Source: Selaginella moellendorffii (lineage: Eukaryota > Streptophyta > Lycopodiopsida > Selaginellales > Selaginellaceae). Taken from it: DNA of 64,000 bases. How positions within the stretch are numbered: position 1 is the stretch's first letter; the number at the start of each line of letters is the position of its first letter. The notes under the pieces are model-generated. The model did no database searches. It was not told the DNA's origin and was given only the letters and a program-made list of their open reading frames with translations. The stretch is from positions 1,623,999 to 1,687,998 of the forward strand of contig NW_003314275.1 of NCBI RefSeq assembly GCF_000143415.4, read 5' to 3'. Below, in pieces: positions 23,609-33,993 of the stretch. Position numbers and translations under genes: made by a program.

Positions 23609-24931
23609 TCAGAAACAGATTGGACATCTCACGAGACCGTTTTCATTGCAATCCCAGCAGCGCACGATCGCCTGCCCGCTACCATCGCCATCGCCATCGC
23701 CCACCAGGAGCTTGCAGCTCCCGCCACACTCGACGCACGGGATGAATCGCGCGCCGCCGCACCCCTCGCAAGATCTCTTGACCCTCTCCTTGGGGATCCC
23801 TTCCAGGAGCTCGCGCAGGACTCCGCTCTCGTTGAGCGCCATCACCTCCTCGCCGCCACCGATGTGGCGCCCCTTGATGAACAGGCGAGGCACCGGCGCG
23901 GCGCCCACCAGATCGCGCAGCTCGCGCCGGAACTCGGCGTGCATCGCCACGTCCCGCTCGTCGATCCGCGCGAAATTCACCTCCAGGATCGTCCTCACCG
24001 CCCGGCACAGCTCGTGGGTCTTGCGGATCCCCTGGAGGCTCGTCACGTAGAGCACCACGCGATTCTCCCCGCCCGGAGGGCACTTGCGATCGAATCGCTC
24101 CAGGAGCTCTTCCTCCCGCCGCTGCTTGAAATCGCGGAGATGGGAGAGATCACGATGGCGATCCGCGAAGTTGGTCTTGTCTCGCAAGCAATTGCCACCG
24201 CCACTACCACTGCTCTTGGCGACGATCGCCTCCAATCTCTCCATCTTTCTCGGCCCGACGATGTACCAATCTTCCAGCGACGATGGGGGCGAAGAGCCCG
24301 CGATCTCTCCCTTGCTTTGCCAGTCCTCCACGCTCCTGGGCGATTCCTTGTCGCCCTCCGCAAGCCAGGCACCGTAGAAGAGCCCCTTCTTCACGCCTGG
24401 CGAGAGCACGCTTGGCGAGAGCAGCGGCGGCGACCTTCCAATCTTCTCGCCGGATTTGCGGAGGAGGCTCGCGTTGGGCGATTTCTCCTCCAGCACCAGC
24501 GGCAATCCCGCGACAAGCCCCTGGAATTCGCTCGATCGCGACAGGGAGGAGTGTGGCAGCGACACCGATTTGCTGTAAGTCCGAGCTCTCTTCCGGGGCT
24601 TGGCGATGGTGCTCGAGCACAGCGCCGTCTCGTCCACAATCTCCCACGAATCGCTTTCCCGGACCCTGGGCTTGCTGGGATTGATCACCTCCCCCGGATC
24701 CTCTACTCCCTCTTCTTCCTCCTCGATTTCTTGCGAGAAATCGGCCGATCTCTCGTAGCGATGCAAGGCGGCGCCATAGCTGGACTGGCGATGATCGGAG
24801 GAGCAATTGGAGAAGGACATGGACGACACGGGCGGCATCGACCAGCTGCGCGACAGGCTCCTCACCAGCGGGAGATTCCAGCCTTGATCCGCCCTAGCAG
24901 CGCTGCCATTCTTGGAGGAACTGCAGCCCAT
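23609..24931 (-). CDS. Glutaredoxin-domain protein with C-terminal zinc-ribbon cysteines
   Basis: Intronless and GC-rich, about 440 aa. I chose the start at 24931 because it gives MGCSSSKN, a classical N-myristoylation and palmitoylation signal, which suggests plasma-membrane anchoring. After a long Ser-rich low-complexity region, the last 150 residues hold the glutaredoxin-like domain (RVVLYVTSLQGIRKTHELC, VRTILEVNFARIDERDVAMH, VPRLFIKGRHIGGGEEVMAL) and four CxxC-type pairs (CEGCGG, CVECGG, CWDC, CPIC). The usual CxxC/S redox site of glutaredoxins is replaced by TSLQGI, as in the plant At5g39865-type family, so redox activity is doubtful. A leader intron with donor near 25020 is likely. Confidence 0.88.
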   Translation of the reverse strand: MGCSSSKNGSAARADQGWNLPLVRSLSRSWSMPPVSSMSFSNCSSDHRQSSYGAALHRYERSADFSQEIEEEEEGVEDPGEVINPSKPRVRESDSWEIVDETALCSSTIAKPRKRARTYSKSVSLPHSSLSRSSEFQGLVAGLPLVLEEKSPNASLLRKSGEKIGRSPPLLSPSVLSPGVKKGLFYGAWLAEGDKESPRSVEDWQSKGEIAGSSPPSSLEDWYIVGPRKMERLEAIVAKSSGSGGGNCLRDKTNFADRHRDLSHLRDFKQRREEELLERFDRKCPPGGENRVVLYVTSLQGIRKTHELCRAVRTILEVNFARIDERDVAMHAEFRRELRDLVGAAPVPRLFIKGRHIGGGEEVMALNESGVLRELLEGIPKERVKRSCEGCGGARFIPCVECGGSCKLLVGDGDGDGSGQAIVRCWDCNENGLVRCPICF

Positions 24932-24979
24932 GGGAGAAGAGATCTTCCACTCCCAGCTCCTGGATCTCAAGAACCCTAG

Positions 24980-25065
24980 AAAAAAGAAGTGGATTTAGCT
25001 AGACAAGGAAGGGCGAGCTTACCTCTGGCAGTGGCAGCGCCGAGATGGATCGCTCAGCGGCCATG
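24980..25065 (-). promoter_or_regulatory. Probable 5' leader with a short upstream ORF and leader intron
   Basis: A donor-like CAGAG/GTAAGC near 25020 and an acceptor-like TTTTCTAG just before 24975 would remove a leader intron. The leader then contains an upstream ATG (MAAERSISALPLPE...) that runs into a stop after about 16 codons when spliced. This could dampen translation of the glutaredoxin-domain gene. Inferred from splice signals only. Confidence 0.35.
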
Positions 25066-25772
25066 GTCTGAGCGCCGGGGTGCGCGATTTCTCGCCGCGA
25101 TCTTCGCAATGTGGATCTTGATCGATCCTTGGTGATCCACAAGAACACGCAAGGAAAGGAAAAAGATGCCCACTTGATCTCCACTAGCGCTGGCGGCCGG
25201 GGGCGAGCGACCGGGCTTAGCGCTTCCACACGTAGCGTGGCAAATGCATGGCGGCCAGGGGAACGTCTAGCCCCTGTTGTAGCGCTTCCAATGGCGCAAA
25301 AAGAAAGTGCGGACAAATAAAGGAAGCCAAAGAGCTGTTGCAAACCAGCGGCCAGGATTTCGTCTCTCTCCTCTGGCAATTCTAGGGCAATTTGGAATTC
25401 TCCCTGACACCATCACGGAGGAGCGATGGAATGGTGGTGTCGTGGCCTTGCCGGTAGATGCGAGGTTAATTCGTGCGCGTGGAATCTTAGATCCGTCCAA
25501 TTTCTCGCAGGTGAGAGCGGACGATCCGTGAATCTTGTCTCTTTTGAGTCTCCTTTGGAGCTATAGAGCATTCATGGCTATGGAAAGCTTCATGAGACCT
25601 CTTCGTTGTCTCTTCTCTCTTCTAAGATTTACAAAAAAGCGCTAGACCTGGATCTCTTCCTTCTGAGCGTTGTGCGTTTGATCAATTGCAATTGAAGCTT
25701 GTCAACACGATCTGGAAGTAAAGAACCAGACTTAGTTCTGGGGATGTTCTACCAAGAGCTCTTCCTGTGATC
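25066..25772. other. Intergenic region, no gene recognised
   Basis: Promoter side of the glutaredoxin-domain gene and 3' side of the thioredoxin-like gene. No conserved protein or RNA signal is seen on either strand. Confidence 0.6.
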
Positions 25773-26331
25773 TTATTCCGGGGATGGTTTAGGAGGAAGG
25801 GCATAAGTTGCAGCCTTACTATCGACTTCCTCCTTGTTGGGCCCGGCAACCACGTCGATTTGCCGTCCACCCCTGATGAACACGAACGTTGGAACGGACT
25901 TGACACCCCACTGCGCGGTCACGTCCTGCGATTCACTCCAAGAAAACCCACAAGAAATCCAGCGTGAGTTCTTCGCCGCGCTTGATCGAGATCAAGATCT
26001 TGGTTCTTACCGGGAGCATGTCGACGTCGATCCTCACGAAGTACATCCCCGGGTGCTTCTTCGAGATCTCGTCGAATTGCGGATTGATCTCCTTGCACTT
26101 GTTACACCAGGACGCCACGAAGCTCACGACCATCTGGGAGAGAGGCAGCGCAATGGAGAAGAAGCAAAGAAAAGAGAGGCATGGCGAGAGCGCGATGGGC
26201 GAAGCAAACCTTACAGGCTTGTAAATGTCGATGGATCGCCTGAGCTTGATGCGCCAGTCCTCGCCCGTGTCCGCATTCTCCACCGCCACCGGCAGATCCA
26301 GCGCCGGCGCGGCGTCTTTTCCCTTCTTCAT
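25773..26331 (-). CDS. Thioredoxin-like protein with WCNKC active site
   Basis: Three exons (26331-26215, 26133-26011, 25925-25773), about 132 aa. Exon 1 gives a short N-terminal helix (GEDWRIKLRRSIDIYKP). Exon 2 holds the thioredoxin strand and active site (MVVSFVASWCNKCKEINPQFDEI). Exon 3 has the cis-Pro segment (WGVKSVPTFVFIRGG) and ends ALPPKPSPE. The two Cys are kept, but the dipeptide between them is Asn-Lys instead of the usual Gly-Pro, which should change redox potential and partner choice. No transit peptide is evident, so it is probably cytosolic. The tRNA-Gly gene lies 82 bp upstream on the other strand. Confidence 0.9.
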
Positions 26332-26413
26332 CGCGTCCTCAAGGGTTTAGGGCAAGAAAAGGCGCGAAACGTCACAATAGATAGTATGGGCTTGAGACCT
26401 GTAACATGTACCA

Positions 26414-26484
26414 GCGCAGCTGGTGTAGTGGTATCATAGTACCCTCCCACGGTACTGACCGGGGTTCGATTCCCCGGCTGCGCA
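26414..26484 (+). tRNA. tRNA-Gly (anticodon CCC)
   Basis: Complete 71-nt cloverleaf: acceptor GCGCAGC pairs with GCTGCGC; A-box-like TGGTGTAGTGGTA; anticodon stem and loop TACCCTCCCACGGTA with CCC in the loop; B-box GGTTCGATTCC; discriminator A. A run of six T follows at 26485-26490, the usual RNA polymerase III stop. Confidence 0.95.
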
Positions 26485-26490
26485 TTTTTT
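26485..26490 (+). terminator. RNA polymerase III T-run terminator of tRNA-Gly
   Basis: Six consecutive T directly after the tRNA 3' end. Confidence 0.8.
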
Positions 26491-26652
26491 AGAAAATGCT
26501 CTTTTTTCATTCAAATTTTCCATTTTTTTTGCCCAAAGTGAAGCTCCAACTTTGAAGGCTGCGACACCCTGCTTGTAATAAAAACAAGAGTAATTCTATC
26601 ATTCATGGTCGATGGTTTTTCAAGAAAAAGGAGTGAAGTCCAAGAAGTACAT

Positions 26653-27003
26653 TCAACGCCTTCTTCTCTTTCTCGTCCGCCTACGAGAACGGCGGGTCGA
26701 TAGTCGGGAACGGCTGCGGGACGACGATTTGGATCTCCTTGTCGCAGAAAAGAAAGTCTTTTTCTTGCGCTTGAACCTGTACCTGCCCCGCACTCGCTCC
26801 ACGCGCCCGCCCTGAGCAAGCCCAAACATCGTCCGGCAGATGACGAACTTGAACTTGGGCGGCAGCTTGGGTCCAAACTTTCGCCTCACCCGCCTCGCAA
26901 CCCCGCCGGGCGTGCAACCCTTCTTGGATTTGAGCGCCATCACCGTCTCCCTCATCACCTGCGCCTCCGCCAACTTTCCTCCTCCTACTCGCCTCCTCGC
27001 CAT
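26653..27003 (-). CDS. Linker-histone-derived, protamine-like basic protein
   Basis: Intronless, 116 aa, extremely basic. Residues about 12-75 align with the H1 globular (winged-helix) domain: AQVMRETVMALKSKKGCTP, then GVARRVRRKFGPKLPPKF, then GLAQGGRVERVRGRYRFKR, matching the helix order and the closing GKLVKV-x-SYKL element of plant H1. The C-tail, however, is Arg/Ser-rich (SATRRSKSSSRSRSRLS then RRSRRRTRKRRRR) instead of the Lys/Ala/Pro-rich H1 tail. This is the layout of sperm nuclear basic proteins derived from H1, as known in liverworts. Plants with swimming sperm would need such a protein. The male-germline role is inferred. Other frames here are shadows of the Arg-rich coding. Confidence 0.75.
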   Translation of the reverse strand: MARRRVGGGKLAEAQVMRETVMALKSKKGCTPGGVARRVRRKFGPKLPPKFKFVICRTMFGLAQGGRVERVRGRYRFKRKKKTFFSATRRSKSSSRSRSRLSTRRSRRRTRKRRRR

Positions 27004-27344
27004 CTCTTCGCTGCTCCAATCTCTCGAAGAACAACGGTTCGCAGGTTTTTGAAAAAAATCGAATATACTTTGGTTTTATCCTCTATATTTCAGTTTTTTC
27101 AAAGATGGCATATATATTGAAAGTACGTCTTTCCGTTTTCGCGTTTCTAGCATGTGTGTCTTTGTAGCATTCACCTTTAATATCGGGATAAGATCTATGT
27201 CTGTTGTTATTGTTTATAAAATTTTTGACTGTATGTATGTCTGTACATTTTGGAAAAGGGGATGGAGGAACACTGGCTCACTCCATCGCAGGAAGGACGA
27301 TCCAAAGTGTGGAAAAAAGGAGACAAGAAAAATCCCAGGGATCA

Positions 27345-30300
27345 TCACCGCTGCTTCTTTCTGTTGCTGAAGAACAAGCTGAGAAGTGCCACCGCTCGCG
27401 CTCCAATGCCGTATGCGATGAGCACGGCCACGCAGAGGTTGAAGTGATTGAGGTCGTACCCTGATCTCGCCAGAGCTCCGCATCGAGTTATCAGCCATAC
27501 TCCAGAGTACCTGATGTTTTCGCACGGGTTAAATCCAAAGATACTTGAACTCTCCAATCGTACCTTTGTGCGTTTGCAACAACGTACGCCTCGAGCGCCC
27601 ACCGGGCATAGCTGCCTTGGATGAGAACTTTAAGGATTCCAGTTGCGCCTGTTCTTGTGGCTACCAGCGTTGATACAACTGGGAAGAACACGCAGCACTG
27701 CAGCAGAAAAGCGGTGTAAGCAAGCCGAGGAAGAAAAGGACATATACGGACTAGTAACTCTTACCAGTTGAGCTGTCGATGGTTGCATGAGAATCGCAAA
27801 GACGTATGCGATCCCAGTGATGCAGTAAATAAATGCCAAGGTGATGATGTAGTTGGAAATGAATGTTGACCTCGGGTTGCAGAAGAAATAAAACATGGAT
27901 AGATAGACGAATGGCTTGACGACTGTGTTGAAGTGATCCACGGTATCCTTGGCAAGGAAAAACGCTACCCGGTTTATCCCGGAAGCACTCTCCCGCCAGA
28001 ACTGGAGTTTATCGGCGGAGAACGTTCTAAGAGCTGATATCATACACAGGAGAGCTGCGCACGGCACGAAAACAAAGCGTAAGTTGGAGACAAAACTTAA
28101 GCTTTCCAAGCACTTACAGAGAGCAATGATAGAATAAGGATATCCGTTTGCCCCTAGAGCTTGGTCTTTGGCGTCTGCGAGTAGCCCCACGCAAATACCG
28201 GCAAGAAACAAGATAATGTAATCTTGGACCAAAAGTCTAGCTTCTCGGAACCGCTGCTTGGATACTCTGATTACAGCAGAGAAAAAAAATTAAGTAACCG
28301 AATGAAACGAAAACCAACAGTGCTACAAACCTTCCCAAGATGAGGCTGAACTGCGAAAAGAAACCAGGTATCTTTCGACCTGTTATATCCGGAACCGAGA
28401 AGATAGCATGCCGAATTCCATCCCACCACACGACTACTGGCTCCTTCAGCTCTTGCCAAGCTTCCTCTCTGAAAGTTTTCGTCTGTTCCAGCTTCTTGCG
28501 AGAAACGATACTGAAGTCACTTTCAGCAACAGCGGCCATCTCTTTAAGTTCGTCAGGTATTGCATGCCCCTCGTGTTGCATCCAAATAATTGGGAGCATC
28601 GAAGGGTCAAACGTGGGGTTCCCTTCAGGCTTCACTACCCCTTCGAGAAGATCCATGTAGTGATCTGGAGGATTAATCCGTTCTGGAACAACAACCCCAA
28701 GAGATATGAAGTAGCTCTCAACATCGGCAACTGGCCCCAAGTAAGCGGTCCGACCACCTTTAGCCAAAAACATCACGTAGTCGAACATCATGAACAGTCC
28801 ATAACTGCAAACAAAACAGTTAAATCCTTTGAATCGGAATCACGAAAGCAAATTCTGTACCTCGGTTGATGAAGAACCACCACCACATTGACTCCTAACA
28901 TAGCTTCTCTTCGCAAAGCTTGTACCACCAACCGTGAGGATGTACTGTCCAATCCAGAAGTAGGCTCGTCGAGAATTAAAAGTGAAGGCTCCATGACCAT
29001 CTCAAGTCCCACATTGACTCTTTTCCTTTGTCCTCCAGAGATTCCACGCTTTTCAACAGTGCCAACCAAGGAATCTCGAATCGGACCCAGCCCCAGTGAA
29101 GCAATAATTCTTTCGACTAGTAGAACTCGCTCACGTTTGGGCAAATCAACACTGAGCCTGCAACAAACTTAACAGTTAGACAAGAATAGCGACAACAAAA
29201 GAGACAAAGCAACGAACCTGTATTTCGAGCTAAAGACGAGATTCTCTTCCACCGTCAAACTTCCATGAACAATATCATCTTGAGGGACGAATCCAATGAT
29301 TTTCCTGTACGATCGTATCGACCCCTGCTTCCCATTAATGTACATGTGCCCGGTGGTGTTACACTCACTTGCGGCTTTGCCAGCCACCGCATTTAAAAAT
29401 GTTGTCTTCCCTGCTCCGGATGGTCCCATGATTGCCGTGATGTCTCCAGGCGTCAGCTTTCCAGTAACATTCGACAAAATCCTCTTCCCGGTTTTCTTGA
29501 GAACCATCGTAAGATTCTCAAATCGAAGTTCTATGAGTGGCCGCTTCCTGCGGCCGTCGGCTACCATGTTAGCGGTGGACTCTTTGATGAAGTCGGTTGC
29601 TTTCTCCTGCTCAATCTGCCTGAAAGCGTAGCCGAAAATCTGGCTCTCAGTATCGCTGCTCTTGTCCATGTGTACCCCGCCATGTTTAGCAGCGTACGCC
29701 ATTGGAGGCATTGCTAGCTGTGGAGGATGAGTGCCCGTGGGACTTGCCTGCATTGCCACTACGTGTTCCTGGTCATGGGACTTGGAAAACCCCATAGGCG
29801 TCAGCTCCTGTATCTCTTCCGAACTTTTCACTCGCTTCCGAGAGAACGTTCTGCTGAACTTGGAACTGAATGTCTTGGCTCTCTTGGATACTTCTTTCAT
29901 AACTTTCCAGCGCTCCATCGCAGAGACATGCTCTCGCGCTTGCCGTGCAGCTTTCTCACGAGCTTTGGACTTTCGTTTATCTCGAAAGTTCATGACTTGG
30001 TCCGAGCAACTGTAAACCAGAACCAGCAGCATGGCAAGGATAGTCTGCAGTTAAGTTGCCAAGAGTCAGAAAATCCTATCGGGACGAAAAAAGTTGCTTA
30101 CTATAAACAATGCGCCATAGACGCGTAAATTTTGGCGGTCCGATCCCGTCTTGCAGGACGTAAACTTGTAACATCCTGAGGTACTAAAATCGTTAATGAC
30201 AATCAAGGAAGGAAAAACACAACAAAAGAGTCAAACTTACGTTTTGGAGAAGTGGCGCCTTCCCTACAGTAGTTTCTGCGAAAAAACAACAAACATTAGA

Positions 30301-31310
30301 TTCGAGTTGAAAACAACGTGGAGGGGTTACCCGCTTGTGCATGACTGCGTCGATACAGGTGAAGGACAATATTGACCCGGCTCACAGTATACTCCGGGAG
30401 AACTGGTTACATCGGCCCATCTATCCGCTCCTCCACACACGACATTAGGACTTCGACCATAACCATATCTATAGAACAGGGGAACGTGATAGATAAAGAA
30501 CGTCGAAAGCATATCTTACGGATCACAGTTGCCGCTGGTCTCGTTGAAAATCGCTCTTGGACAATAAGCTCCCAACGGGCAAGCTGCGCAAAACCACGTT
30601 AAAACGTCTTCTCAAGTAACTAAACGAACGTACGAATCATGCAGCTGAGTCCTTGAGGACAAAAGAATCCATCGCAGCACGGCTGAGGGTTTAAGTTCCG
30701 AACCGGAATCTCGTCTGGGATTTCGGTTTGGGACACGCTACTGGCCCATCCAGCCTCGCACCCATCCGACCAATTCGAGACATTGCAGTTCAAGTTTTGT
30801 TCGACAGAGTGACCGGTGCTTTGGAGCGATTTAAAGTACAACTCAATCTCCGCCCTGCCGCAGAGCCGGGTCAAGAGACTCCCACCTGTAATAAAAGTAA
30901 AGTCAGGAATTCCATCCCAGGAAAGCAGGCATTTGCTTTACCGTTTGCGCAGTCTCTGATAAAGGAATCGTCTTTGTAGTCGAAAGCTAAATCTCTATCT
31001 TCGTTACTGCATCCATCCAAAGGAAAGTTAGAAGGATGGAAAGAAATGAGAGGGGAAAAATAAAAAGCGCCACTCACCCATTGACGATGCAAAAGCTGAA
31101 CTTCGATGCCACTTCGTCTGTGAGCTGCTGTGTCCTATTTCTGAGAAGGGCTCTAGCTTGGAGCTCTGGTGAGAAGGGAGATCCAGGGTCGAAAGGCGGA
31201 GGAATCACAGACGGCAACGGTGGAGCCAAACCACCAAACTGCTGAGCTCTCGCCAATGCAAGCCATAGAAATATCACGAACGCTAGACCCTGAGCGATCT
31301 TTCTCCCCAT
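27345..31310 (-). CDS. ABCG half-size transporter with long extracellular N-domain (ABCG24/28-like)
   Basis: Membrane ABC transporter of the plant WBC group with an enlarged N-terminus. About 12 exons. Signal peptide ([16 protein letters not shown], about 31280), then a Cys-rich lumenal or extracellular domain ([32 protein letters not shown], about 30900-30330), a first membrane segment ([15 protein letters not shown], about 30020), a basic linker, and the nucleotide-binding domain: Walker [17 protein letters not shown] (about 29420), Q-loop [13 protein letters not shown], signature [14 protein letters not shown] (about 29020), Walker [14 protein letters not shown], and H-loop VVVLHQPR. The C-terminal transmembrane domain spans about 28350-27345 and ends RKKQR. 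Substrate unknown; relatives act in lipid or small-molecule export. Confidence 0.92.
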
Positions 31311-32076
31311 ATTCCACTCTTTCCCGCGATCCCGGCCCCTATTCTACCGCTTCCAGCTCCTAATCGATCAAGAATCCCGAAATCTCTGCCCGGCGCCTCC
31401 AAGAACACACCGTATTCGTGGATCTTGACCTGGAAAGCACTGGAACTATCGCGGTGAACTGCCGTGTCCGCCAAACAAGACGGGCATTGCGTTTACCTGT
31501 TCTTGCCACACGAATCGGTTGACTCGAGAGAGATTCCAGCGCCGTGGTGGCGCCGCAACGCCTGTTGACGGATTCCAGAAAGGGCTAGCCGCTATCGATA
31601 GGCGAGGCGCGGCCGATCCCTCCATCGCTTCCCTCCCTCACAGACGTGACAAAGAAAAATCATAAGAAAGAAAAGTATAGACTATTTCAAACGTGAGAGT
31701 GAGAGGCCGTCGGTCTCGGGAATCGAACCCAGGCCTCTGCGCTAAAGGCATTTTGGCTGATTATTCTTGTCGGAATCGGCGTGCCTGTTAGATTTTGTTC
31801 CCCTGCCACGTGGTTAACGATCCAGCAATCCCAGGCACCCAAATTCCGGGATGGAATTCGCTACCGTACAAGGCACTAGCATTTCCCAAGAAGTTGTCAT
31901 GAGCTACTCGTGAAGGTGTCCAGGCCATCCTCGGCAATGAAAATCCTCCTCCCTCCAAAATCCCCGCTAGAAAAAAGAAACGCTTTTCTTTGCCGGATTC
32001 GCGTCTCTTCAACACTGTGCTTTGCGCAGCTGCGATAGAGATGTTATTATTAAAGGAAAAACCACCAGGCCGGACC
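31311..32076. other. Intergenic region with isolated tRNA-like B-box
   Basis: Upstream of the ABCG gene and downstream of VIPP1. At 31719-31729 (- strand) there is GGTTCGATTCC with a plausible T-arm, but no pairing 5' half, so it is at most a tRNA fragment. No protein family is recognised. Confidence 0.55.
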
Positions 32077-33749
32077 TTATAGCTCTCTAGTTTTTCTTCG
32101 CAATTCGTTTAGCTCCTTTTCGATCTCGACGTCTGCGAATGCGTTGCTGCCAACGGGGGATCGCCCAGCCGGGAGCTCGCCAGCTTTCTGAATGAGTGAG
32201 ACCAGTAGGAAAGCTTTAGATTAGACCCACGAAAATGTGAAAGAGAGAGAGTGCGAGAGACACATACCTTGGAAGTACCAAGCATGTCTTGCTTTAGCGC
32301 CGCGAGGTCGTCATCAACACTGTCGCTCTCCAGTAGAGCAAACTGTTTCAAGGACAATGACAATATCGCGTGAAAAAATTACTTAAGAAAGAAGAACCAT
32401 TCTCTAAGCATACCTTTCCAGCGAGCTCGTCCGTGTTGAGCTCGTTCAATGAGTCGGCTTCTGCTTCCAGGGCGGTCACTGGAGAAGAGCGCGAGAAACA
32501 GTGATGATTGTCCACGTAGTTGAAGATTACCTTTCTCTTCCATTTTCTCAAAGGCTGCCAAAGCACTGCTCGTGTTGATGTTTCCCAGCATCTCATTGAC
32601 CTTTTGCGACGTTCTGTTCACCGAATAGTTTAGCTGACTGTATCAATAATGGATGCGGCAAAACACACCTTGCAGATTGCGCTCTGGCTTTCAGAGTATC
32701 CTTTTTCGACCTGGCCTCTTGAATCTTGCTCTCGAGAAGCTGCACGTGTAACACAAACGCTTAAGCACGAAATTCACCGACAACAAAACACTGTACTCTA
32801 GTGCTGGATATCAACTTCTCCACGACGGACTTTTGTTGGTCAAGCTGCGTCCTCAGCGCCTTAGCATTTTCCTGCCGGACAGACAAATCATTGAAGCAAA
32901 AGCTCGAACGTGGCTAAAAGAAAAGCTATGAACCTCGTAATCTTTTCTCCTCTTCAAGGCTTCTCGGGCAAGAACTTCGTCTCCCTTTTCCAGTGCCAGT
33001 TTTGCTCTTTTATACCTACAAAATCAATAATTTAGCACCAGCTTAGAGAGAGTGAGAACATGTATACCAGCTTTGAGAGTTCTCTTCGGCCTGCCTATAC
33101 TTGTTCTCTAGTTGTTTCTGAGATGCTAATACCTTCAAAGAAGTTATTGAAGATGTAAGTTGCGATTCAATAAAAACAAAAACTAGAAGGCTTCAAACCT
33201 GGGCAGATGCCTGACGCATTTTGATGAGATCCTCATTCATCTCGAGCACTGTCTGATCAAGCAGCTTTTCTGGATCCTCGGCAGCACTTACCGCAGCATT
33301 TACGTAAGACTTGGCTTGAAAAGAAAACTCATCAGCGTCTAGACAAAGCTAAAAAAACATTGGTTTTTCCATTGCATACCCGGACTACTCTAATAACTCG
33401 CTCAAAAATGTTCATTCGAGCCCCCATTGCCCCTTGTCCATCCCGGCTCGACGAAGCCACCACTGTTGCCAGCAGCGAAATTCCATTTCCTGGAGAAAAT
33501 CAAGAAAATTTAGAGTGGAAGAATTTTTTTCTAATAAGCAAACAAACCTCCATTGAAAAATCTAGAGCGCGAAGATAAGCTTAGTTGCGAGCTGTGAAGA
33601 AACATTCCCCGGGACTGAACAGTGAGATTTCGCCTTGCCACAAGTGTCACCGGCGAGAATTGGCACTTGCATGACGCTCCAAAGCTCGATCCAGTCGCCT
33701 TGCCCCCGCACACAATCGGAGCTCCAATCGCGGCCATCGCGGACGCCAA
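32077..33749 (-). CDS. VIPP1: VIPP1/PspA-family membrane-remodelling protein, plastid
   Basis: ESCRT-III-related protein that forms rings and rods on plastid membranes and is needed for thylakoid formation. About nine short exons. A plastid transit peptide ([16 protein letters not shown]...[10 protein letters not shown]) comes first. The PspA coiled-coil core follows: [19 protein letters not shown] (helix 0/1), [88 protein letters not shown]. The C-terminus carries the VIPP1-specific extra helix [17 protein letters not shown], which distinguishes it from bacterial PspA. Its start lies 244 bp from CHLM on the opposite strand. Confidence 0.95.
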
Positions 33750-33993
33750 ATCCTAGTTTCTAGAGCCCCATTCTCTGCCCCATCGCCACATCCAAACCCT
33801 AACCCACCACAGCAGCGCTAATGGAGAATTCACCGCCTCGACCGCGCGAGACGAAGAAAGAGAGAAGTATCTAGGGCTATGGAGTAATTAGGGTTTATGA
33901 AACGCTCAAACCAGAGCCAGCCACGTGGAAGACCAGATAAGCAGCCGTGGCAGCCACGTCATATCCACGTGTCGGCCACATCAAAACCTCGCT
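33750..33993. promoter_or_regulatory. Bidirectional VIPP1/CHLM promoter with G-boxes
   Basis: This 244-bp gap separates the VIPP1 and CHLM start codons. It contains perfect G-boxes CACGTG at 33922-33927 and 33966-33971, a G-box-like CCACGTCA near 33954 and an I-box core GATAAG near 33936. G-box plus I-box is the classic light-responsive pair, fitting both genes. Function inferred from motifs. Confidence 0.6.

Noticed and set aside
23588-24979. 463-codon open frame on the + strand opposite the glutaredoxin-domain gene
   Set aside because: Composition shadow of a GC-rich intronless gene; no domain, while the - strand has a clear glutaredoxin fold.
31700-31745. tRNA-like 3' half on the - strand with GGTTCGATTCC
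   Set aside because: T-stem has a mismatch and no 5' half pairs with the acceptor side.
31788-32015. 75-codon - strand frame between ABCG and VIPP1
   Set aside because: No domain, no splice partner, located in an intergenic leader region.
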